Assembly: GCF_932526225.1 (NCBI RefSeq)
Contig: NC_064044.1
Location: forward strand, 10,844,906 to 10,908,905
Reading direction: 5' to 3'
Length of the DNA: 64,000 nucleotides
From: Nematostella vectensis
Lineage: Eukaryota; Cnidaria; Anthozoa; Actiniaria; Edwardsiidae
Shown: one piece after another, positions 31,199 through 44,962 of the stretch
Position numbering within the stretch: the first letter of the stretch is position 1
Layout: each line of letters starts with the position of its first letter
Translations under genes and position numbers: made by a program
The notes under the pieces: model-generated
Seen by the model: the letters and a program-made list of their open reading frames with translations, nothing else
Told to the model about the DNA's origin: nothing
Database searches by the model: none

Positions 31199-33769
31199 CA
31201 AACCGATCGCTGTCATTTCGCCTGAAGTCGAAACGGCACCCACAATGGCGGCTATCGAGGCAGCCCTGGTATTCGGATCAATCATTATTTTGCTGTTTCT
31301 TCTCGTGAATCATCGCGCTCGTAGGGTGAGAGAGATGCACAAGTTTCAATCCCCGCCGCCATATCGTATGCTGTTTGGAAATACTCTCGAATTCAAAGAC
31401 GAGCCTTCAGGTAAGAAATGTTCTCCTTTCACGTACTGTAAGCTAAAAAAGGAATAAAATAGACTTGGGATGGAAATGAATATTTTCTATATTTCTATAT
31501 TTTTCTTAAAATCGTTTTTTTTATTCTGATAATATCGAGATTTGAGAGATTTGACTCAAAGTTATAATTGCTTTTTTTTTTCTTGCCTTGTTATTCTTAA
31601 CTGAAAATGGAGCAAGAAACATAGCGTAGCTACTATGGGAAAGGTGGTTTGAATCAAATTTATAATCCTATGTGATCATTTGACTTAATAATGCCCAAGT
31701 CAGAGTATGTTGCACCCCATGGTGGCCCTGGGTCTTATGAGAAGGTTGGGGTGAGGGGGGGGGGGGGGGGGGGGGCACCGTCCCACAGGCAGGGTCACCA
31801 TGCTATAAGATGGTAAGGTATTTATATGTGCAGATCCCTAATATGGCAAAGGAGCCATATAACGAAGCATGTTCTACGTAAATGTACTTTGTGTGAGTAA
31901 AATGATTTTCCCATTCCAAATCTTGTGGTGTGGAGCTGTCATCTAACCATTCAGTGGTCTTTGTCCGTTAAAGAATGTTTTTTCTAAGGGGGGGCTGCCT
32001 CCTTTTGGATCTACTAGTTAACAGAGCTGTGCTTTATTTCTTTCCAATTCAGAGTTCTTGGAGCAGATAATGGGCTGGTGCAGTCAGTTCAAAGGGATTT
32101 TCTGTCTGTGGCTCTCCTTTGCTAAACCATTTCTCCTTATTTATGAACCTAAGACAGTAGAGGTAAGCATACATTTTTCACTTTATTTGTGTGTCCTTTC
32201 ATGATTTAAACTTTAGGCATACTATGAAATTAAATGAGTTTGTGATTTGAACTTTAGGAGTGCTTGTTTAGTTTTACAGGTTAACATAGATTTACCTACA
32301 GTAAAAACACAATAAAATTGATACTAGGCATATGACCCCAATCTTTATTTTTAGTCAAACATAAATAACATTGAAACTCCTTGCAATTTTATTATTTTCT
32401 TGGTGTAACAATGCAACTTTTCTGTCCCTTGCAGTATTGTTATATCAGGGTTTCACTATACCCCACACTGACATGAAATGTATGTTTTATAAATCATCTT
32501 TGACAGGTAATCCTGAGTAGCTCCAAGCATATCACAAAGGCTCAGTTCTATGACTTTCTCCTGCCCTGGCTGGGCACTGGTATGTGACTATTTGTTTTTC
32601 TATTTTGTGCACCATCTCAATTTGGATAGTGTCTTTTGGTATAGTGTATGACAATCTTCCACTATCTTTAATTTCCACTATTTCTTATTTCTATTTCTCT
32701 TTTCTTTACCTAGGTCTCTTGACAAGGTAAATTGTTTCGGTATTATTACTTCTAACTATTGGTTATCTCACAATGTTTCATAAAATGTCTTAATAAACAT
32801 TAAAATGATAATAATAGTCGATGATTGATGATGATGATGGTGTGGTTATGATGATGATGATGACTATTTAAGACAATAAAGGTCTATCTATTGATGTGTG
32901 TTTTTCTATTCAGTACTGGGGAAAAATGGAAAAAGCGCCGCCGTCTAATTACTCCAACTTTTCATTTCAAAATCCTGAATGACTTTGTGCAAGTGTTTGA
33001 CCAGCAATCACAGCTCATGGTCTCGATTATAAAGGTATGTTTTGTAAAAGGCATTAAATCAGGAAAGTAAGGCGTTCTTTTATTATTTACACTCCAAACC
33101 CTTGTAAAAATTCTTTTTAAAAGGAGGCTCAATTCATGGAAATTCCAGTTCAAGATGTCTACATTTTTTTGTGGTTGGTGGAAGCTGAGATCGACCTTGT
33201 AATACAAAGTATTGTTATATCGAGTATTGTTATCTTGAGGTTCCACTGTTATACTAAAGTTCTTCTTACGCCTCAGTTGTCTAATGCCCACCTACTAATG
33301 CCCCCAATACAAGAGATCAGGCATGTACCTAGGGGTAGTTGCAGGGTGAGCCTCAGCCTCACCCCCTTGGCCCCCAAAATAAAGCCTTTTCTTTTGAAGA
33401 CCAAATTTTATAGTTTTTGCATTTCTATACCCTTGCTATGCACCTTAAAAGGCTAATATTAAAAGAAAGCCAATATAGCCTAGAAATGATTGTTTGGGTT
33501 AGAGATTTCACTTATTTTTCAGTCCCAGCCAAGTGATAAAGTCTTCAACATTTTCCCTTTGATTGCCTGCTGTGCTTTGGACATTATTGGAAGTAAGTGA
33601 AATTTCTCACTAATAATTTATGCCTGGGAAAACTCTACAGTATTAACACCCTTTTGGTAAATTTCAGGGTTCCAATTTTAAAAATCAGGCACACACCTTT
33701 CAAACAAGCACACATCCAAAAAAGTACAGTCTTACATATCCTGCAATATGTTTTACCCCCTGCCTTTTA

Positions 33770-33850
33770 AAGCTGCATTATCACCAGTTTAATTTCGGTC
33801 GATTACGTAACAATCTCCGATGATTTTTAACGGAAAACGCGAGAAATATT
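33770..33850. repeat. Fragment of TTAAAGC MITE
   Basis: Matches the left half of the MITE at 50361-50491 (ACAATCTCCGATGATTTTTA), in intron 6 of copy B. No full right end is seen nearby. Confidence 0.6.
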
Positions 33851-34432
33851 TCAACATTGCGTAAGCAGTCTGTCTATTGGAAGTTCCTTTGAGGATGTAA
33901 TTGATGATTTAGAACGGATGGCCTGTTAAAAAGCGCGGATTCTTATTCTTTTGTCTCTTAATGATTGGGGTTTCCATCGCCCCTCCTGAAGTAAACTGGT
34001 CACAATGTAGTTACCCTGGATCCGCTTTTGTGATTGTGGTTTCTTCAAGGAAGAAGTAGAAAACATTCAAACGTAATGCTATGAAAATAGAGATAAAGCT
34101 CAAGTTACTGTCCTTGATGGACTTTTACGGATATTTACTTTATTATTGTTCTCAGAAACCGCTATGGGCGTTAACATAAATGCTCAGAAAAACAGTTCGT
34201 CAGAATATGTCAAAGGGGTTATCAGGTAAGCTATATGCATTTTGCTTATTAAAGATTTTGTTGGATTTATTGGACTTACTTGTCTCTTATTTTCAGGATG
34301 AGTGAACTTATCCAGAGTCGCCAGAAGCGCCCCTGGGTCCACCCTGCATTTCTGTACTGTCTGACAAATGAGGGACGAGAACACAACAAGATTATCAAGT
34401 TTCTCCACGACTTTACCAATCAGGTACACATT

Positions 34433-34735
34433 TTGCAATGCTACGCTTGTTACAGTGGCCACCTTGTCAGTTTTGGAAAGTAAACCAGCAAGGATGCGAG
34501 AAACGTGCTATCTGATACGACGCTTGCTACCGTGGTCACCTTGACAGTTTTGTGAAGTAAGCCAATAAGGATGCGAGAAACGTACTATCTGATACGGAGC
34601 GCGCTACCGTGGCCACATTGACAGATTTGTGAACTAAGCCAATGAAGATGCGACAAACGTGCTATCTGATACGACGCGCGCTACCATGGCCACCTTGTTA
34701 GTTTTGTGAAATAAGTCAATGAGGATGCTTGAGTT
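34433..34735. repeat. 77-bp repeat, inverted relative to 11004-11526
   Basis: About four units in intron 8 of copy B (GGATGCGAGAAACG near 34490 and 34567, spacing 77), in reverse orientation relative to the array in the class C receptor. Absent from intron 8 of copy A. Confidence 0.8.
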
Positions 34736-36119
34736 TTATCTGGTTGACACATAAACTTCACTAGCCAGCAATTAAGCAAAAAATCGCTTGAGTGCACATA
34801 ACCCTCTTGCTGTTTTGTTTTTATTCAAATTAAAACTGTGATGCTCGCATTCTTTGGCTAACATTCTTAAAACTTTGTATACTAGCGATCTTACAGAGTG
34901 TATGTCATTACACAGGGAAAGAGAAACTCTAGGGGTTCTTGCCTTTTACGCCCTTTTGTTTTATAAGAACGTCTAATTTTCAGTTGAGGCTGGGCCGTTC
35001 TTATTTTTGGGAAATTTCAAGGCTGAATATGTTCTTAACGATGTTCTTAAATTTTAAGTGTATGTAAGAATATAATACCCGATGAATTATTATAAAGAGA
35101 ATTATATTACTGATCAGTAGCAATAATAAGCCGGTTGTTACTATGAGCACAATTTGATTCTGTATTTTAAAAAGCATCAGCATATTTTAACTTCATTCCC
35201 AGGTGATAACTGAACGGATCCAAGAGCGTCTTTATTCACCTAAAGAGAAATATGAAACCTGAGAATCCGATGAGTTCACAGGAAGGCGGAAAAGGCGTCT
35301 TGTTGCCTTCCTTGATATGCTGTTAAATGCATATGATGCGGGCGAGATTGATGTTGAAGGTGTTAGAGAAGAGGTCGACATCTTTATGTTTGAGGTAAAA
35401 TACAGTACCATAACATCCTGTGAGATAGTTATTTAGGGTGTGTGAACATATCGACACCTTCATGTTTGACATCTGGGAGATAGTTGTTGAGGATTTCGGG
35501 GAAGAAATTGACACCTCAAAAATCCTGAGAGAAATACTACTATTCCTAATACTTAAAATAGTAAAAGAGGGTTGCCTGTTGTAAGTTCTTCAGCTTTCGC
35601 TTGGTTCTCTCCCCAGGGCCACGACACTACGGCGGCTGCGATGGCCTGGGCAGTACAACTTCTTGGAGAACACCCGGATGTACAAAAAAAAGCACAAGCG
35701 GAAGTGGATGAGTTCTTCGGTACGGTGTGCTCGCATGTGCGGATCTAGGGGGTGGGGTGGGTTTAGCGACCCGCTTTTTGGAAATCTGGAAATCCACGAA
35801 GGAAATCCACGAAGGATCAATAAATCTGGCCACCCTTTCCTAAATCCTTGCTTCGGGGCTACACCCTTATTGGAACTCCTGGATCCCTGTCAATGAACAA
35901 TCTAACATGCTATTGAATTCTCTTTTCAGCCACGAATTCCGGCAAACTCACAGCAGATTCGCTGAAAGGGCTTAAATATTTAGAGTGCGTAATTAAGGTG
36001 AGGCGGAGACGAAAATCATACTGATAGATAGTAAAGTAAAATAAAACCCGCTATGTAAGGACTCCTTGGTTTTATTCAGCCTAGTTCCAGGCGTTCATAC
36101 CGGGTTCCCTGTCTCAGGA

Positions 36120-36530
36120 GGTGGACCGTAAGGCAGCTTCTGGTCTTGGACGTCCGCTGTGACGTCACAATTCTTACGAACCACAGGAGTCCCGCTCAGA
36201 AACCCACGAAAGCCCGGCCTGACCAACCGTGACGATTTCACTTTCACCAACTTTAAAATTGCCATCTATTATCGAACTCTATCCTTAAAATCTTCATTGT
36301 CGGACCAGACTCGTAACCAGTCGTTATTTGCTGTTGCGCGGACATCCACAGTGATTCTGAAGCGGAGACGGATAAAAAGCGAATTCCGACCTCTGAAAGC
36401 GCATCCTGACCGTCATGCACCGTGCGCTTCTTCAACCTCCCAAAAATGCATCGCGCGTCGTCTGGTTATGAGACTGTTGTCGGACTCAAACCAAACAACT
36501 GGAAATTAGACACGTTCTTATAAAAAAATT
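36120..36530. other. Insertion in intron 11 of copy B
   Basis: About 400 bp not seen in intron 11 of copy A. CTCGTAACCAGTCG and CTGGTTATGAG form a weak inverted pair. A 116-codon open frame crosses it but has no domain features. Confidence 0.35.
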
Positions 36531-37037
36531 ACTTGAAATTGTTCATTTGCCGAATCTTAATAATCGGATTCGACACTGCAAAAGCGCGACCTATGAGTCT
36601 GGACTTAGACTGGCCTAACTTTTCTCATATGTATTATATTGCATCTATAGGAGACCCTTCGTATTTTCCCGTCGGTGCCTTTCTTCGGTAGAAGCCTTGT
36701 GGAAGACTTAGAGCTTGGTAAGACGTCCATATAATTATTCGCCCGATAAGGAGGTGTACCTGGGAATTAAATCCAAGCCATTTTGAATCGTGTTATTCAA
36801 CCACCAGTTCTAAACTGGGCAAGGCTCCTTCACCGAGGGTGTCACCACATTTTATTCCTTTTAATAGCCAGCCAGCGTGTATTTAGCAGAGGGATTAGGG
36901 GAGGGGGATGCACAGTAATAGATATTACAGACAAACCAGAAAATACAAGCTTTTTGTCGGCCTGAAAGTGGGCGTGAAACTCACTCCTAGGAGAGCTACA
37001 CACCCCTAGGTAGGCGCTCCTAGCGATGCATCCCTAG

Positions 37038-37316
<279 letters not shown>

Positions 37317-37514
37317 TAATAGTTGCTGTAATCCGTGGTATAGGAGACTTATGACTACGTGTTCTTTACGAAATTCCCTTCACATCGCTACATTCATTGG
37401 AATAATTAAGTGCACCAGCCTACGTGAATATGCAAACCCTTCTCCGCGGTCCCCTCGGCAGATTGTCGGATCACATCGTTACATTCATGCGAATAAGATT
37501 AGTGTTTTATGAGC

Positions 37515-37915
37515 ATGAGACCTGCGTGCATTGACAGGAGCAAAAAATGGCAAAGTTCAAATTTAAAGGTTGTGCTAGCTTACATTGTTTTAATTTTTTG
37601 CCTAACGTTTCTTGTGTAATATAAAACAAAACAAGCTTTGGTACTTTTTGGTAGATGATCCATCTTTGAGATATGATGATGGAGCAAAGTTGCCATAAAT
37701 CATGAAAAAGTAGCAATTTCGCCCATTGGGCGACTTCAGACAAATCAAGGGTCTTACAATTTTTAATATCTCAAGAACGCATTATCTACCAAAAAGTACC
37801 AAAGCGTATTTTGTTTTATATTGCACAAGGAACATCTAGGCAAAAAATAAAACAAATATAAGCTTATACAACCTTACAATTTAAACTTTGCAATTTTTTG
37901 CTCCTGTCGCGTGCA
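37515..37915. mobile_element. Foldback element in intron 13 of copy B
   Basis: The arms run from GACAGGAGCAAAAAATGGCA at 37537 inward, and from TTTGCAATTTTTTGCTCCTGTC at about 37888 inward. Internal inverted matches include GGTACTTTTTGGTAGAT and ATCTACCAAAAAGTACC. Non-coding, about 400 bp. Confidence 0.85.
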
Positions 37916-38440
37916 TGAGTATGCGAATCCTTCTCGGCGTTCCGAGAAGAATTGTATCGGTGTCGGGCGTAGTCTCGGGTTCATTCAAGTACTCAAGTGG
38001 GATCTACCCGAACCAGAATGCTGTCTTGAACTGGGGTGCAGGATTTAAAAAGTAAATCCAATTTTACAATAAAAAAAGTTTTGATTTAAAATCCTATTAT
38101 TCATTCCAAAACATCGCATTTATCAAAGTTTACGTTACCCTCGGTATGTAAGACTCTTCAATAGCGATTTTATCTATTAGCGCGAGACACTTAAGAAAGC
38201 AGTCCAACCTTTGTTTAAATGCTGCTATTATACCTCCATGAAAAAGACTTACTCGCCTTATTTACTGTAGGTCAGCGGTTTGCCCTACTAGAGGAGAAAG
38301 TGGTACTCGCGTACATTCTTCACAATTTCGACATCGTGTCAACCGAGAAGAGCACAAAGATCAAGACATGCGCAGAGCTGATCACCAGACCACGTGACGG
38401 TATCTTCGTTTCCTTGACGACGCGGGAGCAGGGGCTCTAG

Positions 38441-40125
38441 GAGACAGAAAATGCACACAGAAGCACGGGCTTTATGAATAGATAAAAGGCACGACATATG
38501 ATTTAGAATTGTGGGACTAAGCAGCAGGGATGTAGAAGTTTTTGGAAAAAGTAGTTTATATTTAGATAGAGACGGGTGAATAATCACTCAATTTTTCTGA
38601 TTCAGCGGATTTCTCGAACACAAAAACCAAGCCAAAATTGGCAAACCTTGAATTCAAACTAATGACACTCGATCACTCATCAAAAAGGTCAACTTAAAAA
38701 GTGTAATATATTTGTGATTTTTTAAGAATTTTTAGAATTTCATTGAGCTGTAGTTTATGTCAAAAAGCGGCAATTATACCTCCATACACACCCACAAATT
38801 TTAGCTTTCTTGCAGATTTCTTGTAAATGGAATTGTACATTAAGGTAGACACAAAGAATCAATTTCTAAAGTACACTTGTAAGCATCGAGCAGAAGTCCG
38901 AATGGATATTAGAAATAAATAAAATCTAGTCGAGCAATTTTTTTTTTCTTTCAGAACCGCAAAAAAAAAAAAAAAAAAAAAAAAAATTCAAATCAGACCA
39001 GCATTAAAAAGGTTTCCAATTCCGTCTGCTCTCCGTGAGGCTATGACTCACAAAGCATCAAACGTAATTCTTTAGTTTCCATGGGCAACAAAATCATCCA
39101 ATTTGTCACGCATTCAGCCAATCAACAAGCGTCAGAAATGTGGCTTGAGATGTGTTCACAAGTTGGTTCATTGTGTAACGGGAGTTACACGTAACATTCT
39201 CAAGTTTAATGCACAAAGTAAAACGACCTACTATCTGCAACAAACAAAAAATAATAGCTAAATTTACTGCCAAAATCTCTGCGTTAAGAAATACAAGAAC
39301 TTTTTTATAGTCCTTCATCGCATAGACATCTCGTCTAGATGAAGAGAAAGCTTTTTTTAAGGTTAGAAGTTGTCGTTTATTAGTGAGCTACTGTGGATGT
39401 ATCTCTACGACTTCAATGTATTTATACGACTTTTAACGCCATTTTTTCACGGGCTGTGAGAATAGCGTTGAATATCCAATGAATGTGTTTGTTTTTCGTT
39501 TGATGACGGCTTGGACAAAAATAATTTCTGCTCATTTGATTAATTTTACAAAGATGGATCAGTCAGAAACTGCACAAATTATTTTTTGTTGAAAATCGTT
39601 TCAAAGGATGCCTATTACTATCTTCCATCACTATTCTATGCGGATGCGTTAAAAACTATTTCGTAGTTCTTAAGATGGTTGAAGAATCGATGTTTTGAAC
39701 ATTGCTGTTTTTGTGAGTTCACCGCCTCAACAATTGTGAAAGTGTTAGTCGTTGTCATGGTAATTGGCCGTCATGCAAGCGAGGTCCGTGCAATCAGATC
39801 TCATGAATACATACTATGTGACTCTGCAAACAAAGGCATCGCTTTGTCATATCCAAGATAAACTAATGACACTCGTTCATTCATCAATGGGCCAAGTTTA
39901 AAAGTGTAATAATAATTGTGTGTTTTTTCTTTGCTGCGAGACAAGTTGGATGACTTTGTTGTTCATATTGTGGTAACTTAAATGAAGGAAGCCAGAGAGC
40001 GGTTTGACAGTTTCAAATTATTAGCGAGAGTTCGTAGAATATTATAAACCGCAGTGAACCTGCCTTTTTTTTCGTGTTTCTCTTAAAGATGCATGCATTT
40101 GACTGGTGACCTTATTATATGAGAG
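38441..40125. other. Intergenic, no gene recognised
   Basis: Copy B 3' flank to about 38590, possible AATAAA near 38914, poly-A at 38958-38987, then AT-rich spacer without a recognisable gene. Confidence 0.45.
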
Positions 40126-40435
40126 CAAGAGACCATGATATAAGAGAACGAATCCCCGTGGCCCATGATTTCGTTCTTGAAAGCTATTTTTGGATTGCGC
40201 GAGCTTGTCAATCATATCATCCATATATTGTTCGTGGCGTCATATTTGGTTATGGACACCTCGAGAGCTAGTACATTTTCACAACAACCTTTTTATCCCT
40301 CTGCACTTCTTTACTTCGTTCGCTACCTGTTTTTTACCCTTTTAGCTGCAACTCATAGCTCATGATCACAATGCTACTCGTAGGATGGTGTCCTGGTATC
40401 TGTTAAGTTATCTAAAAGAAATGTTATATAAATTA

Positions 40436-40613
40436 ATAGGCCATTCCAGCTATAAGTTTGCGCGCGCATTACCATAGAAACCTACCTCAACTACCAGAAT
40501 GCAGCGCGCGCATTTTTAAGCTTGCACCAAACGAAGCGCGCGCTGAATGGCGGTAGTTGAAGTAGGTTTCCATGGTGAGTGCGCGCGTATGCTTATAGCT
40601 GGAATGGCCTATT
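40436..40613. mobile_element. Foldback MITE nested in the long transposon
   Basis: AATAGGCCATTCCAGCTATA at the left and CTTATAGCTGGAATGGCCTATT at the right, with inner GTAGAGG-type arms (AGAAACCTACCTCAACTACC / GGTAGTTGAAGTAGGTTTC) and CGCGCG tracts. An almost complete palindrome of 178 bp. Confidence 0.9.
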
Positions 40614-40640
40614 GAACGGGAAGACGTCGGGGAGACGGCG

Positions 40641-41436
40641 AATTCATAGATCCGACATGTCAATCACGCGCGCACGAATAGCCAATAGGAAAGAGATGGT
40701 GCAATAACAGCCATGTGGTCCCACAAATTTCCCACAAAAAGTCGGCAATCGACGCCGAAAAAGATTGGTTTGAGATATTTTTCTGCGAATCTGGACAAGC
40801 AGTCATTGTAGAAAAACACGTAAAATTTACTACGAAGAAACGAAAAACAAAAAGCAAACAAACCACATATACATGAGCAGTGTAAGTCCTACCATTAAAC
40901 TTGTGTTTGATATGATACCTAGGCTACTTCAATTACATATAGGAATGAGACTGTCGTTTGTATTTTTACTATAAATCTTGACGTTTGCCGATAAAACTTG
41001 TAGTTAGAAGTCGGTCGTAAACAGCGAATTCGGTTTTCTCTTCTGATTTTCCCCGCACTTAAATCACTGCAAGTTGACAAAAATAGCTTTGAAAACACAT
41101 AAACACTTAGTACCTACCGTAGAGAGCACCGCTTTATCATTCAACAATCAAACTCGTAGTTATCTATTTCTATGCTTCATATTCTCACAAGATTTTCCCA
41201 AGCTTGGACAACCAGACAAGTTTCCATCATGTTAGGTTACTGTGTTTTATTTTCCAAGTCGCAGGAAAACCCCTATAAACGTCTGTATTTAAAATAACTC
41301 CGGGCAGGGCTCACTGACCTCATCCGACATGTTGTACAATTTGTGGGACTTTTGTGGGACATTTGGGTTGCACTTCGCTGGCTTCTATTTGCTGCTTTCT
41401 GATTGGATATTCGTGCGCGCGTCGGATCTATGAATT
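40641..41436. mobile_element. Element with ~100-bp terminal inverted repeats
   Basis: Left arm 40641-40740 (AATTCATAGATCCGAC, GCGCGCACGAATA, CCCACAAA) is repeated in reverse complement at 41343-41436. The enclosed 600 bp have no coding features. Nested in the 40126-42206 transposon. Confidence 0.75.
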
Positions 41437-42213
41437 TGGTGTCATTCAAAATGCATCGGGCCGAATACTAAACATACTTCTTTTCTCTGCAATTCGGTTA
41501 GATAGAATACCTAGGCATTCTCAGAGCCTATGTTATGTATTTTAATACAAGAAGGCCTTTATTTTTCTTTGATTTACGATATTTTTAGATGAATGAACTT
41601 CTAATCTTCACGCAAATGCTCAGAAATCATGTCACTCTAGAAACCCTTGTCACTGGAATAAGATTCTCTTCATTATAAAGACTTGAAAGCTTTTTTGTGA
41701 AATACCTGTCTTAATAACCGAACTTATCTGTGAGAATATAATTGCATTAAGTTCTGGATATATCTTTTGCATTAAAAGAGAATCGGAAGATAATTATGTG
41801 TTGTTAACACAGATTTATGTTTGATTGTTGTTTTATAACTTGCGAATCAGCTGTGAAAACTTTTATTGGGAAAGTTGATCCCCTATACACTGTATGCATT
41901 TCATTGTCTTTCATATCCGAGAAACGGTTGATTGGATCAAGCGTACTCTAAGGAAGATCATTTTCACAGCGCTCGTAAAAAAGGAATGTAATTTTGGTAA
42001 AAAATATTTCCATAAAAGCCTTTACTGGTTCAACATCGCTCAAGATCTGATCGCGCATATGACTCGTGTTGCTAGGATACGTGAGTGCTAGCCAATCAGA
42101 TGCGTATCTAAAAATAACTGCTTGTTCTAAAAATAGTTTTCACGGACGTCATCACTGGGACATACCCTAATACGGGGGATTCGTTGTCTTACTTCATGGT
42201 CTCTTGATGAGAG

Positions 42214-42335
42214 ATGGTTCACTTGCTTGCTCAGACCACAGGGGGACCAGAATGATTGTTCACCTGATTGCTCAGACCACAGGGGCCCCAGAAAGATTGT
42301 TCACCTGCTTTCTCAGACCACAGGGGGCCCAGGCT
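42214..42335. repeat. Three ~50-bp tandem copies
   Basis: GTTCACNTG-TT-CTCAGACCACAGGGG repeated three times next to the left arm of the palindrome that the hAT element interrupts. Confidence 0.7.
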
Positions 42336-42544
42336 AATGGCTAGCCAAAGACTGATTCTGCGAGATTCTGCACATCATTTTTTTTTTTTTGCTGTAAATG
42401 ACAATAAAATCGTATTAAATCTTCGTACATTGTCTTCTAGTAGGGGTTTGTGATATTTTTGTTACGCGATTTGGGGTCTAATTCTAAAATAATCAACGCT
42501 CCCTTTCATCTCGCAGAAACAGTCCTTGGTTAGCCATTAGCTTG

Positions 42545-44962
42545 TAGGCTCTTACCGAAAGTGCTCGTTAAAAAAGCATTAAATGCTAAAATCAGTGCTT
42601 GTTTTTTGCCAAAAAAATAATGCTAATTTTTTAAGAAAGTGCTTGTGGATTAAAAAAAATGCTCATTTTTTCAGACTCTTTTTTAATCATATAAAACATT
42701 ACATTTTCAGATTTTCGCTCACATGTTTTAACATCAAAATTTAACGATCAATGTTTTTTCCATTTAAGTCCAACACACGCTTGTCATTGGGTCATCATTA
42801 CCCATTTTAGAAGTTAGTCATCGCTTGTTGTACTGGGTCATCACACTTGCTTGCAGATAGTTAAGGCATGCTCCTGTTGGTCGTTGAATGCGGAATTGAG
42901 AACAGAAAATACCCTTTCTGCTGCAGCCGAGGATGGCTGCACCAACAGCACTTTCTTCACTGCAGAAGCCCAGTGAGGGAGCTGTTCCTTGTGGTCGTGC
43001 CACCATTTTACCTTTCGCTCTTCTGTGTCGATTACCACATCTGCAGTGGCAGCTAAGTAAGCAGGTAGTTCAGCTTTTAGGCCGTTGATAATGCAATCAT
43101 CATTGAGAAAAGGGAAGATTCGCAAGGCCTCTACTAAGTGCTGAGTTGGCTTCAGCCACTGGACGCTGACCGGACACATATACCTCGCAGCCTTGAACGC
43201 TAACACTGTGTTGTATAGTTGGACATTGAACTTTCTCAGAAACCAATCTATGGCTAGTTGAACACATGCCTTTGCCTGCTGTTCGAGGGCTGCTACGTTT
43301 TGGGCAGGATTTTCTTCAGCGATTGCTGCTGCGACTGCACGCACGTTTGGAAAGTGAGGGGCTTGGCAGGCTTGGGCAACAGCATGGAGTTTCTCATAAC
43401 ACGAGAACACGAGAGGGCCATCACCTTCCAAGAAATAGGTCGCTTTTACAAAGTGCTCCCCAACATCGATGGTGATGGCGAGCTCGAGCTTCAGGTTGAT
43501 CACTCGCTCAGGATCGGAAAGTATTGCCTGGAGTTGAGGGAGTAACTGTGGACCAATATTAGCGGCTTCTGCGTCTATCAAGAATCCCTCAATATCTCCA
43601 AACTGCAGTAATATTTGTTTGTAGACTTCCCACTTTGACCACCATCTGGTCTCACTGTATGATCTCGGTCTTTGCCCAGTCAGATCTTTCCACAACAGCT
43701 TTGCCTTGTAACTATGGCGGAACAGGCGAAGCCACACGCTACCGAACTCTAGAAGAGTTGGAATGACAAGATGATTCCCAACATTGTCAAGCGTGTGTGA
43801 GAAACACACAACGTTGAGCAGCTTAGGAAAGATAAATGCAATCCTATCCAACGCTGCCTGGTTCACACTTTCCCCATCTCTCATGGCTGCGAGTAACAAA
43901 TTGGCCTTGACACCATAATCAACTGATAGGCACTGATTAAGAACTTGTGCAAGATCATCCGCATTCACTGACTTGGAACATATATAAATTTTGACGAGAC
44001 GTTGAATAATCGACCGTCAAGGAAACGCAGGATGACAGCAATTGCTTCTCCTTGTCGTGTACTTCCGTCAAAGATCATCGAAACATCTCTTGTCATGCCA
44101 GTCTGGCCAGGCAAAGACAGTTCATTTTTTATCCTTTCGACTTCCTGCTTGAGAAAAATTGAAATGTACTGACCAAGATGAGCACTTGCTGTGAGACGTT
44201 GGCCATTCGTTTCTAAGAGGGAGCGTAGCTTATCGATTTTCCCAAGTGGGATGCCAGCCTTCAGAAACTCTTCGACCACTTCGAGTCGGTAGGCCCGTTC
44301 AGATATTGGTAGAGTGCTGTCTTCCTGCGTCATGTCCGCCGCTCTAAAAGCCTCCATAATAGTCTGATCCTTCAACTTAGACTTCTTCAGTTTCTCTTTA
44401 CCATTTCCATGTTTCTTTGAAGCCAAGTGTGTAGTTAGAATACTCTTCTTCGAAGACACTATTTCGCGGCATGCCAGACGAAACAACTTCCCGTCTTTGA
44501 TTGTTAGTTCCTCTCCTGGATATTGCTGAATCCGATCATGTATGCTTATGTTCTTTACATCACAGTTCCCCCTAGTTTTGTTTTTTCACTGATTGATGGC
44601 AGAGTACGCTCTCGAGCTATCTCTGCCTTGCTTGGCTGACTTCCAGTATTGCTAGTGAATGACGCCATCTTGGAACGAGTCACGAGGAGGACTGACGGGA
44701 AGGACCGGGTTCTAGAAGGCAACCGCTGACCTATCAAACATATTCCCCAGCCTCCTCGGCTCCTTTGACGAAAATGAATGCAAATTGCGGCTTTGGACGA
44801 CATATGTGAAGTCAGAGTGTGCTGATTAACGCGAAATTATATAAATAATCAGTCGATAATAAGAAAAAATGCTAGCAGTGCTTTTTGGGGAAAATGTAAA
44901 AAAAAGTGCTAGCGAAGCCAAATAATGCCAAAAAAAGTGCTAGCACTTTCGGTAAGAGCCTA
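42545..44962 (-). mobile_element. Complete hAT transposon, 2418 bp
   Basis: Perfect terminal inverted repeats starting TAGGCTCTTACCGAAAGTGC at both ends, flanked by 8-bp TTAGCTTG duplications (42537-42544 and 44963-44970), the hAT hallmark. Sub-terminal AAAGTGCTAGC-like repeats sit inside both ends. A minus-strand transposase fills the middle but is frameshifted. Confidence 0.95.
42841..44690 (-). pseudogene. hAT-family transposase, frameshifted
   Basis: DNA transposase of the hAT superfamily on the minus strand. The C-terminal part (43968-42841) carries ETRWWSKWE and the dimerisation signature SSAAAERVFSVL. The middle part (44486-43965) continues upstream through a zinc-finger-like segment with KLFRLACREI and two His (LTTHLASKKH). 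The two parts are in different frames: around 44020 the reading must move by one base, after RFLDG and before IIQRLVK, to stay homologous. A second shift near 44570, after a run of A and G, separates the likely N-terminus (ATG near 44670) from the zinc-finger part. With two breaks this copy is unlikely to make active transposase, although its ends could still be moved in trans. Confidence 0.85.

Larger units (their letters stand above)
40126..42206. mobile_element. Long inverted-repeat transposon (7-bp TSD)
   Basis: Termini CAAGAGACCATGATATAAGA and, at the right, the reverse complement ending GGTCTCTTG, bounded by ATGAGAG duplications (40119-40125 and 42207-42213). About 2.08 kb with no recognisable transposase, so non-autonomous. 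It shares both ends (about 220 and 85 bp) with the 303-bp element at 49543-49845. Two other palindromic elements lie inside it. Confidence 0.85.

Noticed and set aside
35260..35262. TGA as selenocysteine
   Set aside because: The aligned residue in copy A is Glu, P450s are not selenoproteins, and no SECIS element was looked for or expected.
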